DNA from: Litsea cubeba
Lineage: Eukaryota > Streptophyta > Magnoliopsida > Laurales > Lauraceae
Direction of reading: 5' to 3'
Length of the DNA stretch: 64,000 nt
Assembly: GCA_012931725.1 (NCBI GenBank)
Contig: CM022951.1
Span: 21,291,457-21,355,456, forward strand
The notes under the pieces were generated by a model that was not told the DNA's origin, made no database searches, and saw nothing but the letters and a program-made list of their open reading frames with translations. Made by a program: the position numbers and the translations under genes. The stretch's first letter is position 1; each line of letters begins with the position of its first letter. Shown here piece after piece: positions 53,876 to 63,680 of the stretch.

Positions 53876-54687
53876 TGTGTGGGGTGTTTCCTAAGCTTCC
53901 GAGATCAAATTGGTTTCGGCATTAAGCTGCTAATTGGCCCTGTCTCCATCTTGACCACAGCTTCGGCAACGACGGCAAGATACTAGCCGGGACCAGAGAT
54001 CTCCACCTCGGCTATATGCCTTGACTTCGGCCATACATCTCGGCTGGAACACCAGACTGTCAGCCGAGACAAGCATTGACGGGCCAGTCGCATTATAAGA
54101 CACGTGGCTAAAAATAGGCATGCGCTAATAAGACTGATGTGCCATCACAGCCGTCCGCGATCTTCACCAAATCTCTGACAAGGCGGCATCCAGCGGCTAC
54201 AGCCATGTCAGGGCAAGGCCCAAGAAAGGATTCGATGGGACCTCTACCGCCAACAAGTCGAGAGAATCAGGCCCAACATGACTGGCATTAAATGCTATGT
54301 GGGATGATCGGACTATCAATAAATGCAATGTGGGCTGTGTCGGACCTTCATTTATTACTTTGTGGGCTTATGAGACTCCGCCTGTCAGATCGATGGGCCC
54401 ACTACCAAATATCTGGTAAATTCCTCTATAAATAGAGAAGTTCACTCCAACTCAGGTGTGCGAAAAAATACTTTCATGAGCCGTTACTCTGTCTCTCTTC
54501 CTCTCCAACCTTAGTTCAGTCCCTGCACTAACTTAGGCATCAGAGAGCCCTGTGCTGCCCACAACCAGGTTCCTCTGACCGTTTATTTCTCCCCTTTCAG
54601 GTTCCAAGGAGCTAATCCCAATCAGTCATTTGGATAAGTCCTATTAGGCACCCTCTAATCTTGTGAGTTATATTTTTTGCACTTACA
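53876..54687 (+). repeat. right LTR of the composite, plus orientation
   Basis: TGTGTGGGG...GCACTTACA. TATA box TATAAATAG at 54427-54435 directs transcription rightward, out of the element and into the adjacent copia remnant. Confidence 0.85.
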
Positions 54688-54692
54688 CCTAC

Positions 54693-56096
54693 CTATTCAA
54701 ATCACACCCACTTCACCCAGCCTCAGTCCACAACAATGCTATTAACTTATTACAACAGTAGAACATCACAAACAAACTGTTTGTACATGCTGTCCACAAG
54801 GGTACCCCAACATTGTGGAAGCCATTGTTTGCTTTTTAAATTTTAAATTATATCAAACGGATGTTAAGAGTGCTTTCTTTAATGAAATAATAGATGAGGA
54901 AGTTTACGTTGAGCAACCCAAAGGTTTCATCAACCCTAAATATCCACATCATGTATTTTGATTAAAGAAAGCCCACTATGGTCTTAAACAAGCTCCTAGA
55001 GCATGGTATGAGAGGTCAACCTAGTTTTTGGTTGACTATGGCTTTCAAAGGGGGAGCGTTGACAAAACACTTTTTATTCAAAAGACCAGGGACTCTATTC
55101 CGATAGCCCACATCGATGTAGATGACACTGTATTTGGACCCACCTGTGATGAATTGGCTGCCCACTTTGCCAACTTGATGCAATCTGAATTTGAAATGAG
55201 TATGGTTGATGAATTAAACTTTTTCTTGGGTTTGCAAGTTAAACAACTCAAGGATGGTATTTTCATTTCCCAAACCAAGTATGCATGTGAATTACTTAAA
55301 CATTTTGGATTTGAGTCTAGGAAACAGATCAATACCCCTATGAGTACAACACTCACTGTCTAAAGACCCTTCTGGTAAGAGTGTTGACCCGAGTTCGTAT
55401 AAGAGCATGATAGGCAGCCTCCTTTATCTTACAGCCAGTAGACCTGACATTGCATTTAGTGTGGAAGCTTGCGCTAGATTTCAGGCAAACCCTAAAGAAT
55501 CCCACCTAGCTGTTGTAAAGAGGATTATCAAATATGTTTCTAGCAACTTTAGAATTCAGGTTGTGGTATCCCTATGACTCATTCCTCTATCTATGGTTGG
55601 ATACTCTGACGCTTATTAAGCTGAAAATTTAGATGATAGGAAATCCACAAGTGGAGGATGTTTCTATATAGGAAATTGCTTAGTTGCTTGGCACAACAAA
55701 AAGCAAACATCAACGTCTCTGTCCACCGTCAAAGGTAAGTACATAGTAGCTAGTAGTTGTTGTTCTCAGTTACTCCAGATGAAACGGATGCTAATGGATT
55801 ACGGGATCCATCAAGGAGTTACAAGTTTATATTGTAATAATACTAGTGCCATTAATATCTCCAAACATCCTGTCCAACACTCTCTGACCAAGCATATTGA
55901 TATTCGTCACCATTTTATTAGAGAACTCGTTGAAGAGGAAACAATTGTGCTCCAATACATTCCTGCCGAGAATCAGTTGGCTGATATCCTGACTAAACCA
56001 TTGGATGCATCGAAGTTTGAGAATTTAAGAAAATCCATTGGTATGTGCTCCATAAGGCAAATTTTGTTTTTGTCAAGATATCTTGTTTATATGTAG
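54693..56096 (+). pseudogene. copia (Sirevirus-like) RT and RNase H remnant
   Basis: From about 54855: YQTDVKSAFFNEIIDEEVYV, HYGLKQAPRAWYE, then an open stretch 55028-55363 (DYGFQRGSVDKTLFIQK, a VDD box reading HIDVDDTVFG, MSMVDELNFFLGLQVKQLKD). After a shift come SMIGSLLYLTASRPDIAF, DRKSTSGGCFYIGNCLVAWH, and an open RNase H end at 55779-56096 (YCNNTSAINISKHPVQHS, RHHFIRELVEEETIVLQYI, LADILTKPLDASKFENLRK). At least four in-frame stops occur before 55779. The left part of the element is missing. The sequence right after the composite's TSD (54693-54850) is not clearly copia. Confidence 0.8.
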
Positions 56097-56543
56097 TATG
56101 TACACGTCTTGTTTTAGTTTGATTTTGTGAGTTTTTGCTGAACCTTTTATATTTTTTGCATTTTTTTATTTTTGTTCTACGGTTAACCATGACTAATCCA
56201 TGGCTAACCGTAAGACCTCGAGCTCGACTTTTAAAAGTCAAAATGGGGTTTACTGTTTTAGTTTGTTTCCTCAGTTCTCGTTCGACTGCGACCTAGGGCT
56301 TCTGCTTCCTTTTGTTTCTCCTCATGTAAGGTAAATCCTCTTCCTTCTCTTCTTGATTTGTGTTTAGAGGTTTTATTCTAGTTTAGAGTGTTGCCTGTGT
56401 TTCTCTTCTTCGTTTCTTCCTTCGTTCTCGTTTTTCCTATTCCTCCACGGTGGCTCACGGCTCACCATGATTTCCTTCTGTGTGATTTTCCCTTGTGTTT
56501 TCGTCCTTAGTGTGTTTTCACCCTTTCTCTCTCTTCTTTTTCC

Positions 56544-57644
56544 ATGGCCAGGACGAAACAAACCTCCTGGCACACCGGCAAGAGGGCATGGACAACACGT
56601 GCATCCCCATCCCGTCGTCCTCGTTCTTCATCTCCCTCTCCATCATGGTCACCATCCGGGACACGCACACGATCACATTGCACATCTCCTTCCTTGACTC
56701 CATCACCCATCACTCGCACCCTCATGCCCCCTGAGCGGGATTCTCGGAATGCGAAAGTGCTTAGAAAAAGGCCCATCATGGTTGAAAGGTGGGTGACTGT
56801 AGATTTCGTGGATGAGTATGATATTCCTGATCTCCTCAGAGCCATAAGTTGTGAGGCTATTCTAGATTGGTGCGGAAATGCTTACCCCTCCATTGTCAGT
56901 GGAATGCATGGTTCCATTTCCAAAGTCAACTTTCAAGAGGAAAATTCTTTCACAGTTAGATTCTCCAATCAAGAAACTGTCTTAGATATTGACAGGATAT
57001 CTTCACTTCTTTACATTCCTAGATCAAATGGTCCTAAGTTTGTGTCAGATTTCCTATCGCTAGATGAGAGAAATGCTGCCACTGAATTCCTATGTGGCAA
57101 AGCTGTTCCTTGAAGAGAAGGAAATTTTATCCCTGCCTTTACCTTGCGTCCAAATTTCCGGGTCCTTCACAATATATTCACATTCAATGTCTACCCACGC
57201 AGGGGGAACCGAACTGAATTGACCCCTTAGGTGGTTAATGTCCTTCACCAAGTTGCCCAAGGAGTCAATATCTGCCTTCCTACTCTCATCACTCGCACCA
57301 TTGCTCGTTTTGTGGATTCTCCCGGTTGCAATGCACTTTCCTTTGGATATTTGATGACCGAGATCGCCAAAACTTATGGTTATGGTGTTCGTATTCTGGC
57401 TTCAGAGAAGCCTAAATTTCCAGCTCCTTTTGGCCGGCCTAACTTATCATAAATGCATCTCCAACAAGTGCAGAGTTCTTCAGAAGAGGAAGAACAAGAA
57501 GCTAGTCCTCAACAAGCAACACCTCCAGCGCCCTCCATTGAGGCGAGGTTGACTGCTATTGAGCAAGGTATCGGAAGAATAGCAATTGTATTCAAAACGT
57601 TAGATGAAGAGAAGAAGCTTTGGAATGTTGGATCATCTCAATGA
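56544..57644 (+). pseudogene. putative plant transposon protein (Transposase_32-like) ORF with H3-like N-terminus
   Basis: One reading frame runs 367 codons with three in-frame stops (TGA 57111, TAG 57228, TAA 57450). Each is one C-to-T change away from Arg or Gln. The N-terminus MARTKQTSWHTGKRA begins with the same seven residues as histone H3, followed by a basic, Ser/Arg/Pro-rich stretch. The core (VERWVTVDFVDEYDIPDL, ILDWCGNAYPSIVSGMHGS, FTVRFSNQETVLDIDRISSL, then NVYPRRGNRTEL and VNICLPTLITRTIARFV) follows the pattern of the putative plant transposon protein domain. The C-terminus is acidic (SSSEEEEQEASPQQ). It sits 450 bp after the copia pol, where Sireviruses carry an extra ORF. Function unknown. 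Confidence 0.65.
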
Positions 57645-58700
57645 TCAGTCCTTTGCTTTACTTATAGACTTAATGGCCTTAATCAAGGCAAATTACAATC
57701 TAATTACAATCTATATGAATGGAAAGAGAATAAAGAATATTGATACAGATTATATACATGGAAAGAATTCAAAATAGATTGATGAGTCACACCACTAATC
57801 CTTATCCCACGTGGTATATGAGAATGGGCCAGTGGGCCTATTGTACATGGGTCTTGGCTCAACTATTGTTGACAGCAATAAAGCAGTCCAAGATGGAGAA
57901 GCTAATGAAGAAGACCTTACAATACTTGTCCAACATCTCCAAGAGTTGCAGGCCGAATGATGTTGAGATACCTGCATCTCCATCTCCTCCACCACCGGAC
58001 TCGGGGTAGTTTTGGAGTCTTGCTTCTTGTACAACATTATTTTAAATGGTTGGACTTGGTGGTGTTTTGATGTGGCCATTGGTTAATATCTTTTTGGATG
58101 CACGAGGAGATGATTGTTTAATTGGTTCTATGGTTGTGTTTTGATATTTTCTGGATTTTTATGATGTTAATTGATGGTGGACTATTTTAGATGTTTCTAT
58201 ATTTAGATGTTTTGTTGATCTTTTGGAGGTAGTCTGACTGTTTAACCTACATTATGAATACAAGTCAGCTCTTTTATCTCTATGTGCTGCTAGTTATATA
58301 TGTTAAATGAGATGGTTATGGTGAAATTGAATCATGGGTGCTATTACAGTTATATCATGCAATTTCAATCTCATATTACAGCATGTTGTGGTTTTTATAG
58401 TCACATCTATCTATGTGTATGCTTCCCTAATACCCCAATGCTCATAGTCATAAGTTTTTAGCAAATGTACCATGTACTTCTATAGGTATATATGTCTATT
58501 TCTTCCTTGAGCCTCTCTCCTTTAACTCCATAGTCAAATCTTTGTCAACTTAATGACAAAAGGGGGGAGAAGAGATTGAGGAATAACAGACTCGGGGGGA
58601 GCTTTAGACTCAATTAAACCATATTATATTTGCTAATGTTAAATCTTTGTCAACTTAATGACAAAAGGAGGGAGAAGAGATTGAGGAGTAACAGACTCAG
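57645..58700 (+). other. 3' region of the Sirevirus-like element
   Basis: A short stretch near 57890-57958 still reads DGEANEEDLTILVQHLQELQ, probably the old end of the previous ORF, interrupted by about 230 bp of foreign sequence. The rest is AT-rich. 58536-58640 is repeated from 58641 (period 105 bp) and carries polypurine runs (GACAAAAGGGGGGAGAAGAG). Confidence 0.5.
58536..58700 (+). repeat. 105-bp tandem duplication with polypurine tract
   Basis: Unit 1 is 58536-58640. Unit 2 starts at 58641, is interrupted at 58700 by the LTR element, and is completed at 61428-61470 (GGGGGAGCTTTAGACTCAAT). Confidence 0.8.
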
Positions 58701-59105
58701 TGGTGCAATCATAGGGTTACGATCACAAGTGTCGGGGCACAATTAGGGTTCCCAAGGGAACAATCACACGAAGAAGACAACTCTCCAACGATAACCCACA
58801 AAAGGGAAAATTTATTAACTCCAAAGCTCTGATTACCAATCTCTACAATGCCATATATATAATAAAAAGATACTTAACCCTAAGAAACAATCCCAATCAA
58901 ACTAGGAAACAAAAATAAGAATCTTATTCAAATTAGAAACTAATCCTAAATGCAATCTTTGCTAAAACTAAAACTAATAATAATTAGGATTTCATGGGTC
59001 CCATATGTGGCCCACAATATATCTCATGTCAAATATTGGTGCTGCTGCGTCATTCTCCCTGGCTTGGAAAGATTCGACCTCGAGTTCAGAAAATGTCCAC
59101 CTGGA

Positions 59106-59465
59106 TCAAAGATCAATCTGATGAACTTTCGAGTCGTTGGTAGATCTGCAGTGTCCATGTATAGCTTCATGCATAACTGTTTTTTTATGGTTGAAATTTG
59201 TGTTGATGGGCCTTACTTGTAGAACCTGCACCATCAAATCATAATCTCTTACTATCCACTGGTCATCTCCTAGTTGATATTGTTGATCCCCAAAGACAAA
59301 ATCAATTTCAGAGTTTATGTGGGGGATATCAACAACTTGATCTTCATCACTTGGTGTTTGCACTTCAGGATTATTACGATTCACACAAGAAATTTCAAGG
59401 CCAACTGTAGATGTGGAATCTTCTGTGTCTAACTCTGACTGATCGATCCGCATATCCGCCGGCAC
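59106..59465 (-). CDS. open frame of unknown function in the small LTR element
   Basis: 119-codon acidic frame (MPADMRIDQSELDTEDSTST). Near the end VRDYDLMVQVLQVRP. Not recognised. May be a linker remnant of gag-pol or chance. It shares the strand and element with the gag fragment upstream. Confidence 0.25.
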   Translation of the reverse strand: MPADMRIDQSELDTEDSTSTVGLEISCVNRNNPEVQTPSDEDQVVDIPHINSEIDFVFGDQQYQLGDDQWIVRDYDLMVQVLQVRPINTNFNHKKTVMHEAIHGHCRSTNDSKVHQIDL

Positions 59466-59507
59466 TAGTTCCTCAACATGGTCATTTATGTGTGGTGACT
59501 TGTCTTC

Positions 59508-59830
59508 TTAAGGAGTAACCTTCGCTAGATGAGACCTTTTAAGCATCCGCTCCACACGAATTGCTTCCCAATATGCCTCATGAATGTTTTTACTGTCATT
59601 CATTTTCTCCACTATTTCCGGTCTCAAGCCTCTTACAAAACTGATTAAATCATGTTCCTCATCATCTTCTAATCCACACTTGTCTTGGAGCCATGCAAAC
59701 ATGTCACCATAGGCAAGAACAGATAATTCTCCTTGTTTCAAATCAAGAAAGGACCGAAAATAGACTTCATTTTCAAAATACCATGAGCAATATTTTTCTG
59801 CATATTTGTATCTTTGAAGTTGAAGATTGT
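59508..59830 (-). pseudogene. retrotransposon gag fragment
   Basis: The minus-strand reading from about 59830 gives KYAEKYCSWYFENEVYFRSF, then LDLKQGELSVLAYGDMFAWL, DEEHDLISFVRGLRPEIVEK and YWEAIRVERMLKR, the typical C-terminal half of the Retrotrans_gag domain. The N-terminal half, zinc knuckle and pol are missing. Stop at 59508. Confidence 0.75.
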
Positions 59831-59883
59831 GGTATTACGGAGTTTCATTGAGGATGAAAGTATGATGAACCTGATGTGTAGAT

Positions 59884-60051
59884 ATGCGGTCTACGATCAC
59901 GCTGGCGAAAACAAATCTCAAATCTGATGTTGGATGAGTCTGGTATCGCGAAAAGAAGACCCGACCGATGCGGTCTACGATCACGCTGGCGAAAACAAAT
60001 CTCAAATCTGATGTTGGATGAGTCTGGTATCGCGAAAAGAAGACCCGACCG
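59884..60051 (-). repeat. 84-bp tandem duplication
   Basis: Two identical-looking units, 59884-59967 and 59968-60051 (ATGCGGTCTACGATCACG ... AGACCCGACCG). 84 is a multiple of 3, so the open frame here repeats 28 residues. Confidence 0.9.
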
Positions 60052-61054
60052 TTGATCTTGGTCAAACCTGGGCCTTTAATTCTCTGCTGATACTAGAAGT
60101 GGTGTTGGGTCGGATCTTCAACTGTGATGGGTCGGATCAGACTTGATCTTACCCGGTTCCGAAACTCAGGCCCAATCTGACTTTAAGTCAGGCACACGTG
60201 TAAAGTATGTGCCTCGGTCTTCGTGCTCTCAGAGAATGAGTAAAAGGATTTCAAAACCCATTCTGTTCCTTTTGTTGAGAGAGAGGATGGGGAAGAGAGA
60301 TGGGTGATCCCGTCCTCGACGGGGGAGAAGGGAGATGGAGAGGAGCTGATGATATCGTGGTGTTGGGGTGGCAGCCGGAATCGAGGCGAGGCGTGGCGCT
60401 GCCGCTGGTGATCGACAGGTGCATGGTACCTCCTCTTCCCTTCTATTCTCACTCTTCTCTGTTCTTCTTCTTTCTTTCTTTCTCTCTTCTAGGTATGGGA
60501 TTTCTTTTTTTTTTTTCTTCTGGTTTGGGGCTTTGGGTGTTTTGGGGAATGGGAGATGGGTTCCGAAGGGTGCGATCTAGGTTACGGTTTGGCGTCTGGG
60601 TGTTGCTAGCAGGGAAGTGAGTCGGCTTCGATCAGTGATTCTGGTGGGTGGGGGTTTCAGCAGTGGGTTGTGTTGCGGGTGTAATAAACCATATACCAAC
60701 CCAAAAGCTTAAGCTGATAGGTGGAAGGCTCATACAGGTATATTAAGACATGTCAAGCCTATTACTTTAGGCGATGTGGGATGTGGACTTTGTGGGACTT
60801 CCCAACAGCGGGAAGAGGAGTTCCCAAGGGTGTTGGAAAGGGGGAGGGCTCACTGGATTGACGGCTTCTGACTGAATTTGGCGGACGAAGGTGGAGTTTG
60901 GGACGAGGGTGGAGATTGGGAAGATGGATTTTAAGGTAGCGAGACCGGGGGCGGAAGTGGTGACGGGAGTCTCTGAATGGATTTGGCAGGGAGATGGACG
61001 ATGGATTGGGGAAAAGGAAAGGGGTAATCACGCCGTCCGATCGAGGGATCGATC
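60052..61054. other. 5' leader region of the small LTR element, no gene recognised
   Basis: GC-rich stretches and open frames on both strands with biased composition. No family resemblance found. Contains a T-rich tract near 60506-60520. Confidence 0.4.
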
Positions 61055-61427
61055 GGCTCTGATACCAATCGGTGCAATTGTAGGGTTACGATCGCAAGTG
61101 CCGAGGCACAATTAGGGTTCTCATGGAAACAATCACCCGAAGAAGACACCTCTCCAACGATAACCCACAAAAGGGAAAATTTATTAACTCCAAATCTCTG
61201 ATTACCAATCTCTACAATGCCATATATATAATAAAAAGATACTTAAGCCCTAAGAAACAATCCTAATCAAAGTAGGAAACAAAAATAAGAATCCTATTCA
61301 AATTAGAAACTAATCCTAAATACAATCTTTGCTAAAACTAAAACTAATAATAATTTGGATTTCATGGGTTCCACATGTGGCCCACAATATATCTCACGTC
61401 AGATATTGGTGCTGCTGCATCACCCAG

Positions 61428-62044
61428 GGGGAGCTTTAGACTCAATTAAACCATATTATATTTGCTAATGTTTAAGGGGGAGAATATATCCCACCAAGAA
61501 TAAGGTTTTCAATGTCTTATGCAGGTATATATTTCTGATTTCAAGCATCTTCTCAAGGGGCATTGGTGTTTAAAAATGTAGTGTAGTAATGTTATTTTGG
61601 GATATAACAGTTGCATCTTTGTAAAGATCATATACTTTATTCCTTGGTTGTGATTAAGTCCATAGGTCTGTAATTTTGTCTAGAATCGGTGTGCCACGAA
61701 ATTGACAAAGGGGAAGCTTATTAGTGCCATAGTCAAATATGCACTTCCATGAGTTGTCAAGTCCATGTCTAAGTCCAACACCTTGCCTCTGGAAGCTTCA
61801 ACAACGGAGATTAAGTTCAAATCCAGAAGATCAAGTCTTGGAAGGCCAATATTTCATGAAGGTGTAATCCATTTTGTGCCAACCTATTCAGGTAAATTGG
61901 ACCTTAGGCAAATCAAGAATAGGCCCTTATAACCTTCAACCCAAGTAGTTAAATGCATAAGCTTTAATTGGCTAATCCGAGCAACTAAGTTGCTCAGTTG
62001 TAGGCCTCACGGCTAGCTGTACCTAGGTCGCGAATAACCGTAAG
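61428..62044 (+). other. Sirevirus-like 3' sequence with polypurine tracts
   Basis: Continues the 105-bp repeat, then GTTTAAGGGGGAGAATATAT (near 61470-61489) and TTGACAAAGGGGAAGCTTAT (61701-61720), the kind of tract that precedes a Sirevirus 3' LTR. TGCCATAGTC at 61725 could be the LTR start. No second copy is available to confirm it. Confidence 0.45.
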
Positions 62045-62199
62045 CTATGATGCACGGATACTTCAAAATGGGCAACGTATCGTGTCGTGTCGTATCGTAT
62101 CTAATACTTCACTTTTTTACATGTAAAATCCGTGTCCATGATGTGTCCATGCCATATGGCGTGTCCCCGCCGTATCCGTGTCGTATTTGGGCATCATAG
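62045..62199. mobile_element. MITE (CTATGATGC family), well-preserved copy
   Basis: 155 bp from CTATGATGCACGGATAC to GTATTTGGGCATCATAG, flanked by perfect 8-bp duplications ACCGTAAG (62037-62044 and 62200-62207). Interior rich in CCGTGTC and CGTATCGTGTCG words. Confidence 0.85.
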
Positions 62200-63680
62200 A
62201 CCGTAAGACATCAGAAAGGTCACCGTAAACCCTCTACTGTTGCTTTTACAGATGCTAAGCATTTTTGTACTACGGTTACCATACAACTAACCATATGTCA
62301 TACAGCTAACCGTATGTCCCCAAAAAGAAACCGTTAAAGAACAACGGTCGCTTTTCCAGAATGTTGTTTTCCAGTATTTTTGAAATACAATCACCTATGG
62401 CTAACCGTTGTACAAATTGGAAACTTTGACTGCTGGTCAAACTAGCCGCTCGGTGTCACGGCTAACCATAGCCTGTTTACAGCAGACCATCAACTAGCCA
62501 TTGGAGCTCTACCTATTTATATCCAAGCCTCCATATTTTGAGATTTTGAGAACTCTCGTCAAGCACTAATTGGCCACTAAGTAACAACCTTCCAGAGCTC
62601 CCAAAATCCAATTCCACTCACACTTAGGCTCTTCATAGGCATATCAAAGAGCATTCAAAGCTCATACAAATGTGTTTAGAGGGATTATTACCTTTCGCTA
62701 GGGTATCCTCTTAAGCTCACATAGTAAACCCAAATCACCCTAGACCTAGACCTCTACCCTCTTGATTGGGTACACATTGGAGCATCTTCACCACCACGGA
62801 GCAATGCAAGGAGGCTAAAGCTTGGAGTTTCAGTTCCAAGCATCTAGGAGGGCACTCAAGGCATCATCTTTGCCTAGAAGCAAGCGTTCTTGTTTTATTT
62901 TCAATTCATATACATTGTAAAGTGGATTAGACCTTTGTGATCGAACCACTATAAAAAAAAAAAAAAAATAGGTTGGTGAAGTAAACCTAAGTGATCGAAC
63001 CACTGTATCAAAAAATCTTAGGGGTATTTGGTTCGAGGCAAGCCTCTTTAAAAACCTCAAATAGTGAATACCGTAGATCAAGGGAACGGTCAAAACAGGA
63101 GTGGATATAGGCCATGACCGAACCACTATATATCTGATGTGTTCATCTCCTCTTGATTTATTTCTCAATGACATATCCTTTATGAAGGTGAGATTGGCAT
63201 GCCTAGTGAACTTTACATGTGCTATAGTGCAGTGTGCTCTTGATTGACATATCTACTACAGTTGCATCACATTGCGGCATATTTTGAATTGCTCTTGATC
63301 ACTGTATTGCTCTTTATCAAAGTTATATGTTGTTTTTCATTCTAAGTGATCATTGACTGTGTTTATTATTTGTGATTTCATTCTGGGATTGTAATTTGGT
63401 GCAGCATAGGCTTGAACTTTCAGTTTGGAACCAATTCATCATATTGTGTGGTTCTTTAGGGTTTTCACAAGTGATACAGCTTAGGGTTTGTGTAATTTTA
63501 TGTATTCCACTTCGTTATTCAATTTTGGGATTCCATCCATTTGGTCTTAAGTGGTTCATAACAGTAAGTACTAATTTGAGTTTGGTTTCACCTATGGATT
63601 TTCTATTTACATACATAGGATGATTAGGATGATGTATTACCAAAGGGGGTAATGTCATCATGCTTCTAAACACTTATACC
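62200..63680. other. no gene recognised; probable LTR or flank of the Sirevirus-like element
   Basis: Contains many ACGGTTA / TAACCGT words (62210-62480), a triplicated GATCGAACCACT / GACCGAACCACT motif (62938-63125), an A-run (62954-62969), and AT-rich sequence. The TAACCGT words also occur at 56180-56215, linking both to the same element. Confidence 0.35.

Larger units (their letters stand above)
41133..54687. mobile_element. composite element with oppositely oriented LTRs
   Basis: Left LTR 41133-41947 reads on the minus strand and right LTR 53876-54687 on the plus strand. Each runs TGTGTGGGG...CACTTACA and has its own TATA box facing outward. The unit is flanked by 5-bp duplications CCTAC (41128-41132 and 54688-54692). 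GAAGCTAGGGGC (53861-53872), just before the right LTR, looks like a polypurine tract. Between the LTRs lie the C-terminal part of an accessory ORF on the plus strand and its N-terminal part on the minus strand, convergent near 52.9 kb. Gypsy element 2 (43318-52721) is nested inside. Known background: Tat-lineage gypsy elements carry extra ORFs, often antisense between pol and the 3' LTR. The inverted arrangement is unusual. Confidence 0.75.
58701..61422 (-). mobile_element. small defective LTR retrotransposon
   Basis: Near-identical terminal repeats at 58701-59052 and about 61070-61422 (about 352 bp). Next to the right repeat, on the minus strand, is TTGGTATCAGAGCC (61055-61069), a tRNA-iMet primer site, so the element reads leftward. 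CCAGGGAGAA beside the left LTR may be the polypurine tract. Flanks CTCAG (58696-58700) and CCCAG (61423-61427) are a 5-bp duplication with one change. The 2-kb interior holds only a gag fragment. Confidence 0.85.

Noticed and set aside
41133..54687. Interpretation as a Mutator-like element with long terminal inverted repeats
   Set aside because: The duplication is 5 bp rather than 9-11 bp, both inner and outer repeat ends are TG/CA, and a polypurine tract and TATA box fit an LTR.
60300..60620. 106-aa plus-strand frame in the small LTR element
   Set aside because: Biased Gly/Arg then Phe-rich translation, antisense to the element, no homology recognised.
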